Assembly: GCA_903935095.1 (NCBI GenBank)
Contig: CAIZQH010000021.1
Coordinates: 1-64,000 of the forward strand
DNA: 64,000 nucleotides
Source of the DNA: an uncultured Flavobacteriales bacterium
GTDB taxonomy: Bacteria > Bacteroidota > Bacteroidia > Flavobacteriales_D > Crocinitomicaceae
Direction: 5' to 3'
Shown here: positions 51,971-62,385 of the stretch, in pieces
Position numbering within the stretch: position 1 is the stretch's first letter
How the letters are laid out: every line of letters begins with the position of its first letter
Program-made: the position numbers and the translations under genes
Notes under the pieces: generated by a model
What the model was told of the DNA's origin: nothing
Database searches by the model: none
Seen by the model: only the letters and a program-made list of their open reading frames with translations

Positions 51971-51991
51971 GACTACATAATTTTAATATAT

Positions 51992-52438
51992 ATGGCTAAA
52001 GAAGTAGCAGCATTGATCAAATTGCAGATCAAAGGAGGCACAGCCAACCCATCACCACCAATTGGACCTGCTTTGGGTGCGAAAGGTGTAAATATCATGG
52101 AGTTCTGTAAGCAGTTTAATGCTCGAACTCAAGATAAAATGGGAAAGGTCGTTCCGGTTGTTATCACCGTTTATGGTGATAAATCCTTTGATTTCGTTCT
52201 TAAAACACCACCCGCAGCGGTACAAATCATCGAGCACACAAAAATCAAAAAAGGTTCATCTGAGCCCAATCGTGTAAAAGTTGCTTCCATTTCTTGGGAT
52301 CAAATACGCATGATTGCGGAAGATAAATTACCAGATTTGAATTGTTTTACCGTTGATGCAGCAATGCGAATGGTTGCAGGAACAGCAAGAAGTATGGGGG
52401 TAACCGTTAAAGGTGGAGTCGCTCCTCAATCCAAATAA
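51992..52438 (+). CDS. rplK: Ribosomal protein L11
   Basis: The 148-residue protein has the L11 signatures [21 protein letters not shown] at the N-terminus and a C-terminal rRNA-binding domain ending near [14 protein letters not shown]11 binds the GTPase-associated region of 23S rRNA. It is the first gene of rplK-rplA-rplJ-rplL, with a possible structured leader upstream. Confidence 0.98.
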   Translation: MAKEVAALIKLQIKGGTANPSPPIGPALGAKGVNIMEFCKQFNARTQDKMGKVVPVVITVYGDKSFDFVLKTPPAAVQIIEHTKIKKGSSEPNRVKVASISWDQIRMIAEDKLPDLNCFTVDAAMRMVAGTARSMGVTVKGGVAPQSK

Positions 52439-52447
52439 TTAAGTGTT

Positions 52448-53143
52448 ATGAAAAGAGTTTCTAAAAAAAGAAAAGAGATCTTGTCGAAATTTGATTTGAC
52501 GAAGATCTACACTCTATCTGAAGCATGTGATTTGGTGAAGGGAATTTCTACTACCAAATTCGATGCCTCTGTAGATATTTGTGTTCGTTTGGGGGTTGAT
52601 CCTCGTAAAGCGAATCAGATGGTACGTGGAACCGTTGCATTGCCTCATGGAACTGGTAAGGATATCAAGGTACTTGTACTTTGTACTCCGGACAAGGAAA
52701 AAGAAGCAATTGAAGCAGGTGCGGAATATGTTGGACTAGATGACTACATTGAAAAAATCAAAGGTGGTTGGACAGATATCGACGTAATTATTACGATGCC
52801 TTCAGTAATGGGTAAAGTAGGTGCACTTGGACGCGTTTTAGGCCCACGTGGTTTAATGCCAAATCCGAAAACAGGTACAGTAACCATGGAAATTGGTAAA
52901 GCTGTAGCTGAAGTGAAAGCTGGTAAAATTGACTTTAAAGTTGATAAATACGGTATCATTCACTCATCGGTAGGTAAAGTTAGTTTTGAAGGAGACAAAA
53001 TTCGCGAGAATGCGAGTGAGTTGATTTTAACACTGATGAAATTAAAACCATCTGCTGCAAAAGGTACTTATATTAAAAGTATCTACCTGAGCTCAACGAT
53101 GAGTCCAGGGATACAAATTGACGCGAAGTCTGTTACTGCTTAA
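52448..53143 (+). CDS. rplA: Ribosomal protein L1
   Basis: This 231-residue protein of the L1 stalk has the family parts [25 protein letters not shown], then [18 protein letters not shown] near residue 125, and a normal end. In other bacteria L1 also represses its own operon through the leader. It starts 9 bases after rplK. Confidence 0.98.
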   Translation: MKRVSKKRKEILSKFDLTKIYTLSEACDLVKGISTTKFDASVDICVRLGVDPRKANQMVRGTVALPHGTGKDIKVLVLCTPDKEKEAIEAGAEYVGLDDYIEKIKGGWTDIDVIITMPSVMGKVGALGRVLGPRGLMPNPKTGTVTMEIGKAVAEVKAGKIDFKVDKYGIIHSSVGKVSFEGDKIRENASELILTLMKLKPSAAKGTYIKSIYLSSTMSPGIQIDAKSVTA

Positions 53144-53154
53144 TACTTAAGAAA

Positions 53155-53676
53155 ATGACAAGAGAAGAAAAAGCACAGTACATCAGCGAATTGGCAGCAG
53201 AATTAACTGCGAACAATGTGTTGTATCTAGCAGACACAGCAGAATTAACAGTAGAGACAATAAACGCTTTGCGTAGAAGATGTTTTCAATCTAACATCTC
53301 CTTGCGTGTAGTGAAAAATGCATTGCTTCAAAAAGCGATGGACAAAGTAGAGGGTAAAGATTTTGGTGCGTTGAGAGACGTATTGAAAGGATCAACTTCT
53401 GTGATGTTCAGCGAAGTGGCTAATGCTCCTGCAAAATTGATTGCAGATTTCCGTAAGAAATCTCCAAAACCAATTTTGAAAGGCGCATACATTGATGAAG
53501 CAGTTTTCATTGGTGATAACCAATTAACAGTTCTTGAATCACTGAAAAGTAAAGAAGAGTTGGTTGGACAAATCATTGGAATGTTGCAAAGTCCTGCTCA
53601 AAATGTATTGTCTGCTCTTAAAGGTTCTGGTGGTACAATCGCTGGAATCCTTAAAACGCTCGAGAAAAGAGCATAA
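53155..53676 (+). CDS. rplJ: Ribosomal protein L10
   Basis: The 173-residue protein forms the base of the L7/L12 stalk. It shows the helical N-terminal rRNA/L11-binding domain (VKNALLQKAMDKVEGKDF) and a C-terminal helix for L7/L12 dimers (GSGGTIAGILKTLEKRA). It lies 11 bases after rplA, so there is no room for the separate L10 leader known from some other bacteria. Confidence 0.97.
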   Translation: MTREEKAQYISELAAELTANNVLYLADTAELTVETINALRRRCFQSNISLRVVKNALLQKAMDKVEGKDFGALRDVLKGSTSVMFSEVANAPAKLIADFRKKSPKPILKGAYIDEAVFIGDNQLTVLESLKSKEELVGQIIGMLQSPAQNVLSALKGSGGTIAGILKTLEKRA

Positions 53677-53712
53677 ATTAATTAATAATAACCTTTTTTA
53701 AATTAAAATAAA

Positions 53713-54093
53713 ATGGCTGATTTAAAGCAAATTGCAGAAACGTTAGTAAACCTTACAGTAAAAGAAGTAAGCGAGTTAGCAACAATTTTAAAAGATGAGT
53801 ACGGAATCGAACCAGCTGCGGCTGCTCCAGTAATGATGGCCGGTGGTGGCGCTGCTGCTGCGGGTGAAGCTGCTGCTGAGAAAACAGAATTCGACGTAAT
53901 CTTGAAAGCTGGTGGACCAAACAAACTAGCAGTTGTTAAACTTGTTAAAGAATTAACAGGTAACGGTTTGAAAGAATCTAAAGATTTAGTTGACGCAGCT
54001 CCTTCAACATTGAAAGAAGCAGTATCTAAAGACGAAGCTGAAGGGCTCAAAAAATCTTTAGAAGAAGCTGGAGCTGAAGTTGAGGTTAAGTAA
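53713..54093 (+). CDS. rplL: Ribosomal protein L7/L12
   Basis: The 126-residue stalk protein has the N-terminal dimer domain, an Ala/Gly-rich hinge (about residues 37-57) and the C-terminal factor-binding domain [21 protein letters not shown] to the end. It recruits elongation factors to the ribosome. A hairpin with a T run follows, before rpoB. Confidence 0.98.
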   Translation: MADLKQIAETLVNLTVKEVSELATILKDEYGIEPAAAAPVMMAGGGAAAAGEAAAEKTEFDVILKAGGPNKLAVVKLVKELTGNGLKESKDLVDAAPSTLKEAVSKDEAEGLKKSLEEAGAEVEVK

Positions 54094-54110
54094 TTAACCC
54101 CATAATATTA

Positions 54111-54155
54111 CAGGAAAGGCACCGCTATTTTAGCGGATGCCTTCTCCTGTTTTTT
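54111..54155 (+). terminator. Hairpin terminator or attenuator between rplL and rpoB
   Basis: A long stem CAGGA-AAGGCA-CCGCTA pairs with TAGCGG-TGCCTT-TCCTG, with two single-base bulges, followed by six T. In E. coli the same gap holds a partial terminator and RNase III site that lower rpoBC expression relative to ribosomal protein genes; the same role is inferred here. Confidence 0.82.
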
Positions 54156-54203
54156 CGCATGTTGATTTTGACAGAATAATCGAATAACTAAAAAACAAAA
54201 GCC

Positions 54204-57200
54204 TTGGCAACATCAAATAATTCAACCCGAATTAATTTTGCTTCAAGCAAAAATCAATTTGAATATCCAGATTTTCTGGAAATTCAGTTAAAATCCTTCC
54301 AGGAATTCTTTCAGTTGGAAACAACTCCGGAGAATCGTGATAGTGAAGGGTTATTTAAAGTTTTCGCTGAAAACTTTCCAATTACTGATACAAGAAACCA
54401 ATTTGTATTAGAGTTTTTGGACTACTTTGTTGATCCACCAAGATATTCTATTGAGGAATGTATTGAACGCGGGTTAACATACAGTGTTCCATTAAAAGCA
54501 AAATTGAAATTATATTGTACCGATCCTGAACATGAGGATTTTGAAACCATCGTTCAAGATGTATACTTAGGTACAATCCCTTATATGACTCCTAAAGGGT
54601 CTTTCGTTGTAAACGGAGCAGAACGAGTAATCGTTTCTCAATTACACCGATCTCCAGGTGTGTTCTTCGGTCAAAGCCGTCACGCAAATGGTACTAAATT
54701 GTACTCTGCTCGTATTATTCCTTTCAAAGGTTCTTGGATTGAATTTGCAACAGATATCAATAACATCATGTATGCTTACATCGATCGTAAGAAAAAATTG
54801 CCGGTTACGACATTGTTCCGCGCAATTGGTTACGAAACAGATCGTGACATCCTAGAAATATTTGGATTGGCTGATGAAGTGAAAGTCAACAAAGCTAATT
54901 TGAAAAAATTAGTGGGACGTCGTCTTGCTGCTCGTGTATTGAAAACATGGATTGAAGATTTCGTTGATGAAGATACGGGAGAAGTTGTATCCATTGAACG
55001 TAATGAGGTAATCCTTGATCGTGAATTAGTGATTGGTGAAGAACATTTAGATGCCATCATGGACTCTGGTGCTAAATCGATGATTTTACATAAAGAGGAC
55101 GGGAATTCAACGGATTACACCATCATCTACAATACATTACAAAAAGATACTTCCAACTCTGAAAAAGAAGCGGTTGAACACATTTACCGTCAATTACGGA
55201 ACGCAGATCCACCCGACTACGAAACAGCAAAAGGTGTTTTCGAGAAATTATTCTTCTCTGATGCTCGTTATGACTTAGGTGAAGTAGGTCGTTTCCGTTT
55301 AAATAAAAAATTAGGATTAGACGATTCAGAAGAATCTCGTGTTCTAACGAAAACAGACATCATCAATATCATTAAGTACTTGATCGAATTAATTAATTCG
55401 AAAGCGGATATCGATGATATTGACCACTTATCTAATCGTCGTGTACGTACAGTTGGTGAACAATTGTATGCACAATTTGGTGTTGGACTTGCAAGAATGG
55501 CAAGAACAATCCGTGAGCGTATGAATGTACGTGACAATGAGGTATTTACTCCAATTGACTTGATTAATGCGAAAACACTTTCGTCTGTAATCAATTCATT
55601 CTTTGGAACGAATCAGTTATCTCAGTTTATGGATCAAACCAATCCACTTTCTGAAGTAACACATAAACGCCGCTTGTCGGCACTAGGACCAGGCGGACTT
55701 TCTCGTGAAAGAGCAGGATTCGAGGTTCGTGACGTTCACTATACACACTACGGTCGTCTTTGTACGATTGAAACACCGGAAGGACCAAACATTGGTTTGA
55801 TTTCTTCTTTGTGTGTATTTGCCAAAGTAAACAAATTAGGTTTCATCGAAACGCCTTACCGTCGTGTTGAGAATGGTAAAGTTATCTTGAATGAAGAGCC
55901 GGTTTATTTAGCAGCAGAAGAAGAAGATTCAAAAATGATCGCACAAGCAAATGCTGTGATGGATGATAAAGGAAACTTCTTGTCTGATGTAGTAAAAGCA
56001 CGTTTCGAAGGTGACTTCCCAGTTGTAGCACCGAAAGATTTGAATTTGATGGACGTTGGTGCCAATCAAATTGCATCGATTGCCGCTTCATCCATTCCAT
56101 TCTTGGAGCATGATGATGCCAACCGTGCATTGATGGGATCAAACATGCAACGTCAAGCTGTTCCATTATTACGTCCAAATTCTCCAATTGTTGGAACAGG
56201 AATTGAGCGTTTAGTTGCACGTGATTCTCGCGTGTTAATTAATGCTGAAGGAACGGGAACAGTTGAATATGTGGATGCAAACGAAATCGTGATTCGTTAC
56301 GATTGGAACGAGGAAGATAAAATGGTGAGTTTCGATAGCGAGGTTACTCGTTATGGATTAACGAAATTCATGAAAACAAACCAAAGTACATGTATCAATT
56401 TGAAACCGATTGTTCAAAAAGGAGATCGCGTAGAAAGAGGACAAGTATTATGTGAAGGATACGCAACGCAAGCCGGAGAGTTGGCCTTAGGTCAAAACTT
56501 GAAAGTGGCTTTCATGCCTTGGAAAGGATATAATTTCGAGGATGCGATTGTGATTTCTGAAAAAGTGGTTCGTGATGACATCTTTACTTCCGTTCACATT
56601 GATGAGTTTTCTTTGGAAGTTCGCGACACAAAACGTGGGATGGAAGAATTAACTTCTGATATTCCAAATGTAAGTGAAGAAGCAACGAAAGATTTAGATG
56701 AAAACGGATTGATCCGCATCGGAGCAGAAATCAAAGAAGGAGATATCTTGATTGGTAAAATCACTCCTAAAGGTGAAACGGATCCTTCTCCAGAGGAGAA
56801 ATTGTTACGTGCCATCTTCGGAGATAAAGCAGGTGATGTGAAAGATGCTTCATTGAAAGCAGGTCCGTCTTTGCGTGGTGTTGTGATCGAGAAAAAATTA
56901 TTCTCCAGAGCAATTAAAGACCGCAAATCGAAATCTCAAGATAAACCGATCCTTGAAACAATCGACGCAGAGTACCAAAAGGATTTTGCAGATTTAAAGG
57001 AAAAACTTGCGGAAAAATTGATGGTCATTTTAGGAGAGCAAAAATCTTCTGGTGTCTTCAACAACTTCAAAGAAGAATTGATTAAGAAAGGAACGAAATT
57101 CACGAATAAGGCGTTAATGGCTTTGGATTATTCCATCGTTAATCCGCTAAACTGGTCTTCTGATGCTAAAACCAATCAATTGATTAGTCGTGTCATTCAC

Positions 57201-58013
57201 AACTTTAATATCAAAGCAAACGATTTACTCGGTAATTACAAACGACGTAAATTCCACATTTCAGTAGGGGATGAACTTCCAGCTGGAATCGTGAAATTGG
57301 CGAAAGTGTATGTTGCGAAGAAACGTAAATTGAAAGTAGGAGATAAAATGGCGGGTCGTCACGGAAATAAAGGAATTGTTGCGAACATCGTTCGTCAAGA
57401 AGACATGCCTTTCCTTGAGGACGGAACACCAGTCGATATCGTATTGAATCCATTAGGTGTACCATCTCGTATGAACCTTGGTCAAATTTATGAAACTGTT
57501 CTTGGATGGGCAGGTGAAAAATTAGGCATGAAGTTCGCTACGCCAATTTTTGATGGTGCAAAACCATCTGAAATTGATGAGTGGACAGCGAAAGCAGGTG
57601 TTCCTAAGTCAGGTAAAACGTATTTGTATGACGGTGGAACAGGAGAACGTTTCCATCAACCAGCAACGGTTGGGGTAATTTACATGTTGAAATTATCACA
57701 CATGGTAGATGACAAAATGCATGCACGTTCTATCGGACCATACTCATTAATTACGCAACAGCCATTAGGTGGTAAGGCCCAATTCGGAGGTCAGCGTTTT
57801 GGAGAGATGGAAGTTTGGGCATTAGAGGCATTTGGTGCAGCTAATATCCTTCAAGAAATCTTGACAGTGAAATCTGATGACGTTACAGGCCGTGCGAAAG
57901 CATACGAGGCAATCGTGAAAGGTGATAACATTCCTGAACCGGGAATTCCTGAATCTTTCAACGTATTGTTGCATGAGCTTCGCGGATTGTGTTTGAATGT
58001 ATCGATGGACTAA
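54204..58013 (+). CDS. rpoB: RNA polymerase beta subunit
   Basis: The 1269-residue subunit of RNA polymerase has the usual features: [17 protein letters not shown] at the start, the rifampicin region [19 protein letters not shown] and [14 protein letters not shown] (about residues 470-500), and the late GRHGNKGIV and [11 protein letters not shown] segments. The start is a TTG giving [12 protein letters not shown]; no ATG lies suitably close, and a later start would cut conserved sequence. It follows the rplL hairpin and precedes rpoC by 30 bases. Confidence 0.97.
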   Translation: MATSNNSTRINFASSKNQFEYPDFLEIQLKSFQEFFQLETTPENRDSEGLFKVFAENFPITDTRNQFVLEFLDYFVDPPRYSIEECIERGLTYSVPLKAKLKLYCTDPEHEDFETIVQDVYLGTIPYMTPKGSFVVNGAERVIVSQLHRSPGVFFGQSRHANGTKLYSARIIPFKGSWIEFATDINNIMYAYIDRKKKLPVTTLFRAIGYETDRDILEIFGLADEVKVNKANLKKLVGRRLAARVLKTWIEDFVDEDTGEVVSIERNEVILDRELVIGEEHLDAIMDSGAKSMILHKEDGNSTDYTIIYNTLQKDTSNSEKEAVEHIYRQLRNADPPDYETAKGVFEKLFFSDARYDLGEVGRFRLNKKLGLDDSEESRVLTKTDIINIIKYLIELINSKADIDDIDHLSNRRVRTVGEQLYAQFGVGLARMARTIRERMNVRDNEVFTPIDLINAKTLSSVINSFFGTNQLSQFMDQTNPLSEVTHKRRLSALGPGGLSRERAGFEVRDVHYTHYGRLCTIETPEGPNIGLISSLCVFAKVNKLGFIETPYRRVENGKVILNEEPVYLAAEEEDSKMIAQANAVMDDKGNFLSDVVKARFEGDFPVVAPKDLNLMDVGANQIASIAASSIPFLEHDDANRALMGSNMQRQAVPLLRPNSPIVGTGIERLVARDSRVLINAEGTGTVEYVDANEIVIRYDWNEEDKMVSFDSEVTRYGLTKFMKTNQSTCINLKPIVQKGDRVERGQVLCEGYATQAGELALGQNLKVAFMPWKGYNFEDAIVISEKVVRDDIFTSVHIDEFSLEVRDTKRGMEELTSDIPNVSEEATKDLDENGLIRIGAEIKEGDILIGKITPKGETDPSPEEKLLRAIFGDKAGDVKDASLKAGPSLRGVVIEKKLFSRAIKDRKSKSQDKPILETIDAEYQKDFADLKEKLAEKLMVILGEQKSSGVFNNFKEELIKKGTKFTNKALMALDYSIVNPLNWSSDAKTNQLISRVIHNFNIKANDLLGNYKRRKFHISVGDELPAGIVKLAKVYVAKKRKLKVGDKMAGRHGNKGIVANIVRQEDMPFLEDGTPVDIVLNPLGVPSRMNLGQIYETVLGWAGEKLGMKFATPIFDGAKPSEIDEWTAKAGVPKSGKTYLYDGGTGERFHQPATVGVIYMLKLSHMVDDKMHARSIGPYSLITQQPLGGKAQFGGQRFGEMEVWALEAFGAANILQEILTVKSDDVTGRAKAYEAIVKGDNIPEPGIPESFNVLLHELRGLCLNVSMD

Positions 58014-58043
58014 TTGATTAATAACGAAAACATTACATAAAAA

Positions 58044-61000
58044 ATGGCTTTCAAAAGAGAAATACCAAAAAAACAAAGTAGCTTCAATAAAATCACGATT
58101 TCATTGGCTTCTCCAGAAATTATCTTGGAGAACTCAAGTGGTGAAGTATTAAAACCTGAAACAATCAACTACCGTACGTACAAACCAGAACGTGACGGAT
58201 TGTTCTGTGAGCGGATTTTTGGTCCGGTTAAAGACTACGAATGTCACTGTGGTAAATACAAACGTATTCGTTATAAAGGAATCGTGTGTGACCGTTGTGG
58301 AGTAGAGGTTACGGAGAAAAAAGTACGTAGAGAGCGTATGGGACACATCTCTTTGGTGGTTCCAGTTGCGCATATTTGGTACTTCCGTTCTTTACCGAAT
58401 AAAATTGGATACCTATTAGGTTTACCAACGAAAAAGTTGGATCAAATTATCTATTACGAGCGTTATGCAGTAATTAACCCAGGTGCGGCTCTCACATTAG
58501 AAAATGTGGTATTGAAAAAATTCGACTTCCTAACAGAAGAAGAATATTTGGATATCCTTGATGCCTTACCGAAAGAAAATCAATATTTGGATGATTCCGA
58601 TCCGAACAAGTTTGTTGCGAAAATGGGTGCGGAAGCATTGTATGATTTATTGAAAGGCCTTAACCTGGAAGAATTATCATACACATTGCGTGACCAAGCG
58701 GAGAATGAAACTTCTGTTCAACGTAAAAATGAAGCGTTAAAACGTCTTCAGGTTGTTGAAGCAATGAAGGATTCTCAAACACGCATCGACAATCGTCCTG
58801 AATGGATGATTGTGAAAGTTGTACCGGTTATTCCACCTGAATTGCGTCCGTTAGTTCCACTTGATGGTGGTCGTTTCGCAACGTCAGATTTAAATGACTT
58901 GTACCGCCGTGTAATTATTCGTAATAATCGTTTGAAAAGATTGATCGAAATCAAAGCTCCTGAAGTAATCTTACGTAATGAAAAACGTATGTTGCAAGAG
59001 TCTGTTGATTCCTTGTTCGATAACTCAAGAAAATCAAGTGCGGTTAAAACGGAATCAAATCGTGCCTTGAAATCCCTTTCTGATTCATTGAAAGGTAAAC
59101 AAGGACGTTTCCGTCAAAACTTACTTGGAAAACGTGTGGATTATTCAGCACGTTCAGTCATTGTTGTTGGACCAGATTTGAAATTACACGAATGTGGATT
59201 GCCAAAAGATATGGCAGCAGAACTTTACAAACCGTTTATCATTCGTAAGATGATCGAACGTGGTATCGTGAAAACGGTTAAATCTGCAAAGAAAATCGTT
59301 GACCGCAAAGAGCCTGTTGTTTGGGATATCTTAGAAAATGTATTAAAAGGTCACCCAGTTCTATTGAACCGTGCCCCAACACTTCACCGTTTAGGTATTC
59401 AAGCATTCCAACCGAAATTAATTGAAGGAAAAGCGATTCGTCTTCACCCGTTGGTAACAACGGCCTTCAATGCCGATTTCGATGGTGACCAGATGGCGGT
59501 TCACTTACCTTTGGGTAATGCTGCAATTTTGGAAGCTCAAATGTTGATGTTAGCATCACATAACATCTTGAATCCAGCGAATGGAGCTCCTATTGCCGTT
59601 CCTTCTCAGGATATGGTCTTGGGTCTTTACTATATCACAAAAGGAAAACTTTCCGTGGAAGGTGATATCGTGAAAGGTCAAGATGGCATTTTCTACTCTC
59701 CGAAAGAGGTAATCATTGCTTACAATGAGAAAAAACTGGACTTGCATGCGCGAATCAAAGTGAAATCTTATGATTTAGGTAAAAGTGGTGAGCCGGAACT
59801 AATGCTGATTGAAACAACTTGTGGACGTGTGATGTTCAACGAGAATGTTCCAAGAGAAGTTGGATACATCAATGATGTATTGACTAAAAAAGCATTGCGT
59901 GATATTATCGGTGAGGTATTGAAAATATGTGGTACATCGCGTACTGCTCAATTCTTGGATGATATCAAAGGTCTTGGTTACGAAATGGCCTTCAGAGGTG
60001 GATTGTCGTTTAACTTAGACGATATCATTATCCCGAAAGAAAAAGAAGTTTTAGTTGGTAAAGCTGAAAATGAAGTGAAAGAAGTCATGATGAATTACAA
60101 CATGGGTCTTATCACCAATAATGAGCGTTACAACCAAATCATTGATATTTGGACACATACAAACTCACGTTTGACTGCTACATTAATGGATCAATTGAAA
60201 ACGGACCGTCAAGGATTCAACTCAATTTACATGATGTACGATTCAGGAGCACGTGGTTCGAAAGAACAGATTCGTCAGCTTTCTGGTATGCGTGGATTGA
60301 TGGCGAAACCACAGAAATCTGGTGCGTCCGTTCAAGAAATCATCGAGAATCCGATTTTATCCAACTTTAAAGAAGGATTATCCATTCTTGAGTACTTTAT
60401 CTCCACTCACGGTGCACGTAAAGGTTTGGCCGATACAGCACTTAAAACAGCCGATGCAGGTTACCTGACTCGTCGTTTGGTGGATGTTGCTCAAGATGTG
60501 GTGATCAATTCAAATGATTGTGGAACTCTTCGTGGAATTGTTGCTACAGCATTGAAGAAAAATGATGAAGTTGTTGAGCCATTGTACGATCGTATCCTTG
60601 GACGTACATCTGTTCATGATGTTTACTTACCAGATACGGATGAATTAATCATTGCTGCTGGAGATTTAATTTCTGAGGATATCGCTAACACGATTTCTAA
60701 AGCTGGAATTGAGGAAGTGGAAATCCGTTCAGTATTGACGTGTGAAATGCGTCGTGGTGTTTGTTCTAAATGTTATGGACGTAACCTTGCAAATCACCGC
60801 CTAGCTCAAAGAGGAGATGCTGTTGGTGTTGTAGCTGCTCAATCAATTGGTGAGCCAGGTACACAGTTGACGCTTCGTACATTCCACGTTGGGGGTACAG
60901 CATCGAATATCGCCGATATTTCTGACTTGAAAGCGAAAGCAAATGGTAAATTAGAAATCGATGAGTTAAGAACAATCGAACGTAAAAATGCGGATGGTAC

Positions 61001-62333
61001 CATTCAAATCATCGTTGTTGGACGTTCAGCAGAACTGAAAATTACGGACGAGAAAACAGGAATTACCGTCATGACGGCAAACGTTCCTTATGGTTCTGAA
61101 TTAATGGTTGCTGGTGAAACAAAAATCAAGAAAGGTGATGTCATTTGTAAATGGGATCCATACAATGCGGTAATCATTTCTGAGGTTTCAGGAAAGGTTG
61201 TTTTTGATGGCATCATTGAAAACATTACGTACCGCGAGGAAGTCGATGAGCAAACAGGATTTACTGAAAAAGTAATCATCGAATCTCGTGATAAAAAGAA
61301 AAGTCCAGCGGTTCATATTATTGATCCAAAAACGAAGGAAGTTTTAAGAGAATACTCTATTCCAGTTAACGCGCATATCTCTGTTACAGAGGGCGACAAA
61401 ATTGAAGCAGGTGTGATCATGGTTAAAATTCCTCGTTTGGCTGGTAAAACCGGAGATATCACCGGAGGTCTTCCACGTGTAACTGAGTTATTCGAGGCAA
61501 GAAATCCTTCAAATCCAGCAGTTGTCTCTGAAATCGACGGAACGGCAGCATTTGGAAATGTGAAACGTGGTAACCGTGAAATCATCATTACATCGAAATT
61601 GGGTGAGGTAAGAAAATACTTAGTTCCACTTTCTAAACACATTCTTGTACAACAAAATGATTTCGTTCGTGCTGGCCAACCATTATCTGATGGAGCAATC
61701 ACGCCAAACGATATCTTGAACATTGAAGGACCTACGAAAGTACAAGAGTACATCGTAAATGAAATTCAAGAGGTTTACCGTTTACAAGGGGTGAAAATTA
61801 ATGACAAACACTTTGAAGTCATTGTACGTCAAATGATGTTGAAAGCACAAATCATCGAATCTGGTGATACACGCTTCTTGGAAGGACAATCCATTCATAA
61901 AGCAGATATCATGGAAGCAAATGATGCTCTTTACGGAATGATGTTCGTGAAAGAATCTGGTGATTCAGCGGAATTGAAAAAAGGACAATTAGTTTCCGTT
62001 CGTCGTTTAAGAGATGAGAACTCGAAATTGAAACGTGAGGATAAAACATTAGTGGAAGCGAGAGAGGCTATGCCAGCAACGTCTACACCATTGTTACAAG
62101 GTATCACACGTGCGTCACTTCAAACGCAATCGTTTATTTCGGCTGCTTCCTTCCAGGAAACAACGAAAGTATTAAACGAAGCAGCAATTTCAGGTAAAGA
62201 AGACCATTTGTTAGGATTGAAAGAAAACGTTATCGTTGGACACTTAATCCCAGCTGGTACAGGTGTACGTGAATACCAATCAATGATTGTTGGTTCACAA
62301 GAAGCTTACGATGAAATGCTACAAGACGCTTAA
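58044..62333 (+). CDS. rpoC: RNA polymerase beta' subunit
   Basis: The 1429-residue subunit holds the first zinc site [20 protein letters not shown] (about residues 70-90), the catalytic Mg site [15 protein letters not shown] (about 476-490) and the second zinc site beginning near C900 ([13 protein letters not shown]). It forms the active centre of RNA polymerase with RpoB. Length is usual for Bacteroidota. It ends the superoperon and is followed by a terminator. Confidence 0.98.
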   Translation: MAFKREIPKKQSSFNKITISLASPEIILENSSGEVLKPETINYRTYKPERDGLFCERIFGPVKDYECHCGKYKRIRYKGIVCDRCGVEVTEKKVRRERMGHISLVVPVAHIWYFRSLPNKIGYLLGLPTKKLDQIIYYERYAVINPGAALTLENVVLKKFDFLTEEEYLDILDALPKENQYLDDSDPNKFVAKMGAEALYDLLKGLNLEELSYTLRDQAENETSVQRKNEALKRLQVVEAMKDSQTRIDNRPEWMIVKVVPVIPPELRPLVPLDGGRFATSDLNDLYRRVIIRNNRLKRLIEIKAPEVILRNEKRMLQESVDSLFDNSRKSSAVKTESNRALKSLSDSLKGKQGRFRQNLLGKRVDYSARSVIVVGPDLKLHECGLPKDMAAELYKPFIIRKMIERGIVKTVKSAKKIVDRKEPVVWDILENVLKGHPVLLNRAPTLHRLGIQAFQPKLIEGKAIRLHPLVTTAFNADFDGDQMAVHLPLGNAAILEAQMLMLASHNILNPANGAPIAVPSQDMVLGLYYITKGKLSVEGDIVKGQDGIFYSPKEVIIAYNEKKLDLHARIKVKSYDLGKSGEPELMLIETTCGRVMFNENVPREVGYINDVLTKKALRDIIGEVLKICGTSRTAQFLDDIKGLGYEMAFRGGLSFNLDDIIIPKEKEVLVGKAENEVKEVMMNYNMGLITNNERYNQIIDIWTHTNSRLTATLMDQLKTDRQGFNSIYMMYDSGARGSKEQIRQLSGMRGLMAKPQKSGASVQEIIENPILSNFKEGLSILEYFISTHGARKGLADTALKTADAGYLTRRLVDVAQDVVINSNDCGTLRGIVATALKKNDEVVEPLYDRILGRTSVHDVYLPDTDELIIAAGDLISEDIANTISKAGIEEVEIRSVLTCEMRRGVCSKCYGRNLANHRLAQRGDAVGVVAAQSIGEPGTQLTLRTFHVGGTASNIADISDLKAKANGKLEIDELRTIERKNADGTIQIIVVGRSAELKITDEKTGITVMTANVPYGSELMVAGETKIKKGDVICKWDPYNAVIISEVSGKVVFDGIIENITYREEVDEQTGFTEKVIIESRDKKKSPAVHIIDPKTKEVLREYSIPVNAHISVTEGDKIEAGVIMVKIPRLAGKTGDITGGLPRVTELFEARNPSNPAVVSEIDGTAAFGNVKRGNREIIITSKLGEVRKYLVPLSKHILVQQNDFVRAGQPLSDGAITPNDILNIEGPTKVQEYIVNEIQEVYRLQGVKINDKHFEVIVRQMMLKAQIIESGDTRFLEGQSIHKADIMEANDALYGMMFVKESGDSAELKKGQLVSVRRLRDENSKLKREDKTLVEAREAMPATSTPLLQGITRASLQTQSFISAASFQETTKVLNEAAISGKEDHLLGLKENVIVGHLIPAGTGVREYQSMIVGSQEAYDEMLQDA

Positions 62334-62355
62334 TCGAAAGAAAAAATAAAAGGAG

Positions 62356-62385
62356 AAGGATGATCGAAAGGTCATCCTTTTTTTT
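62356..62385. terminator. Terminator after rpoC, facing recG
   Basis: A 10-bp stem AAGGATGATC/GGTCATCCTT (one T-G pair) with a GAAA loop and a run of eight T. The recG stop codon on the other strand begins inside its T run. Confidence 0.9.

Noticed and set aside
53703-54050. 115-residue minus-strand ORF
   Set aside because: Antisense of rplL; its Ala/Ser/Pro bias reflects the Ala/Gly-rich hinge of L7/L12.
54156-54203. Separate promoter for rpoB
   Set aside because: No TAnnTTTG box in this stretch; expression by read-through of the hairpin is the simpler view.
61313-61753. 146-residue minus-strand ORF within rpoC
   Set aside because: Antisense shadow of rpoC, which is intact and conserved here.
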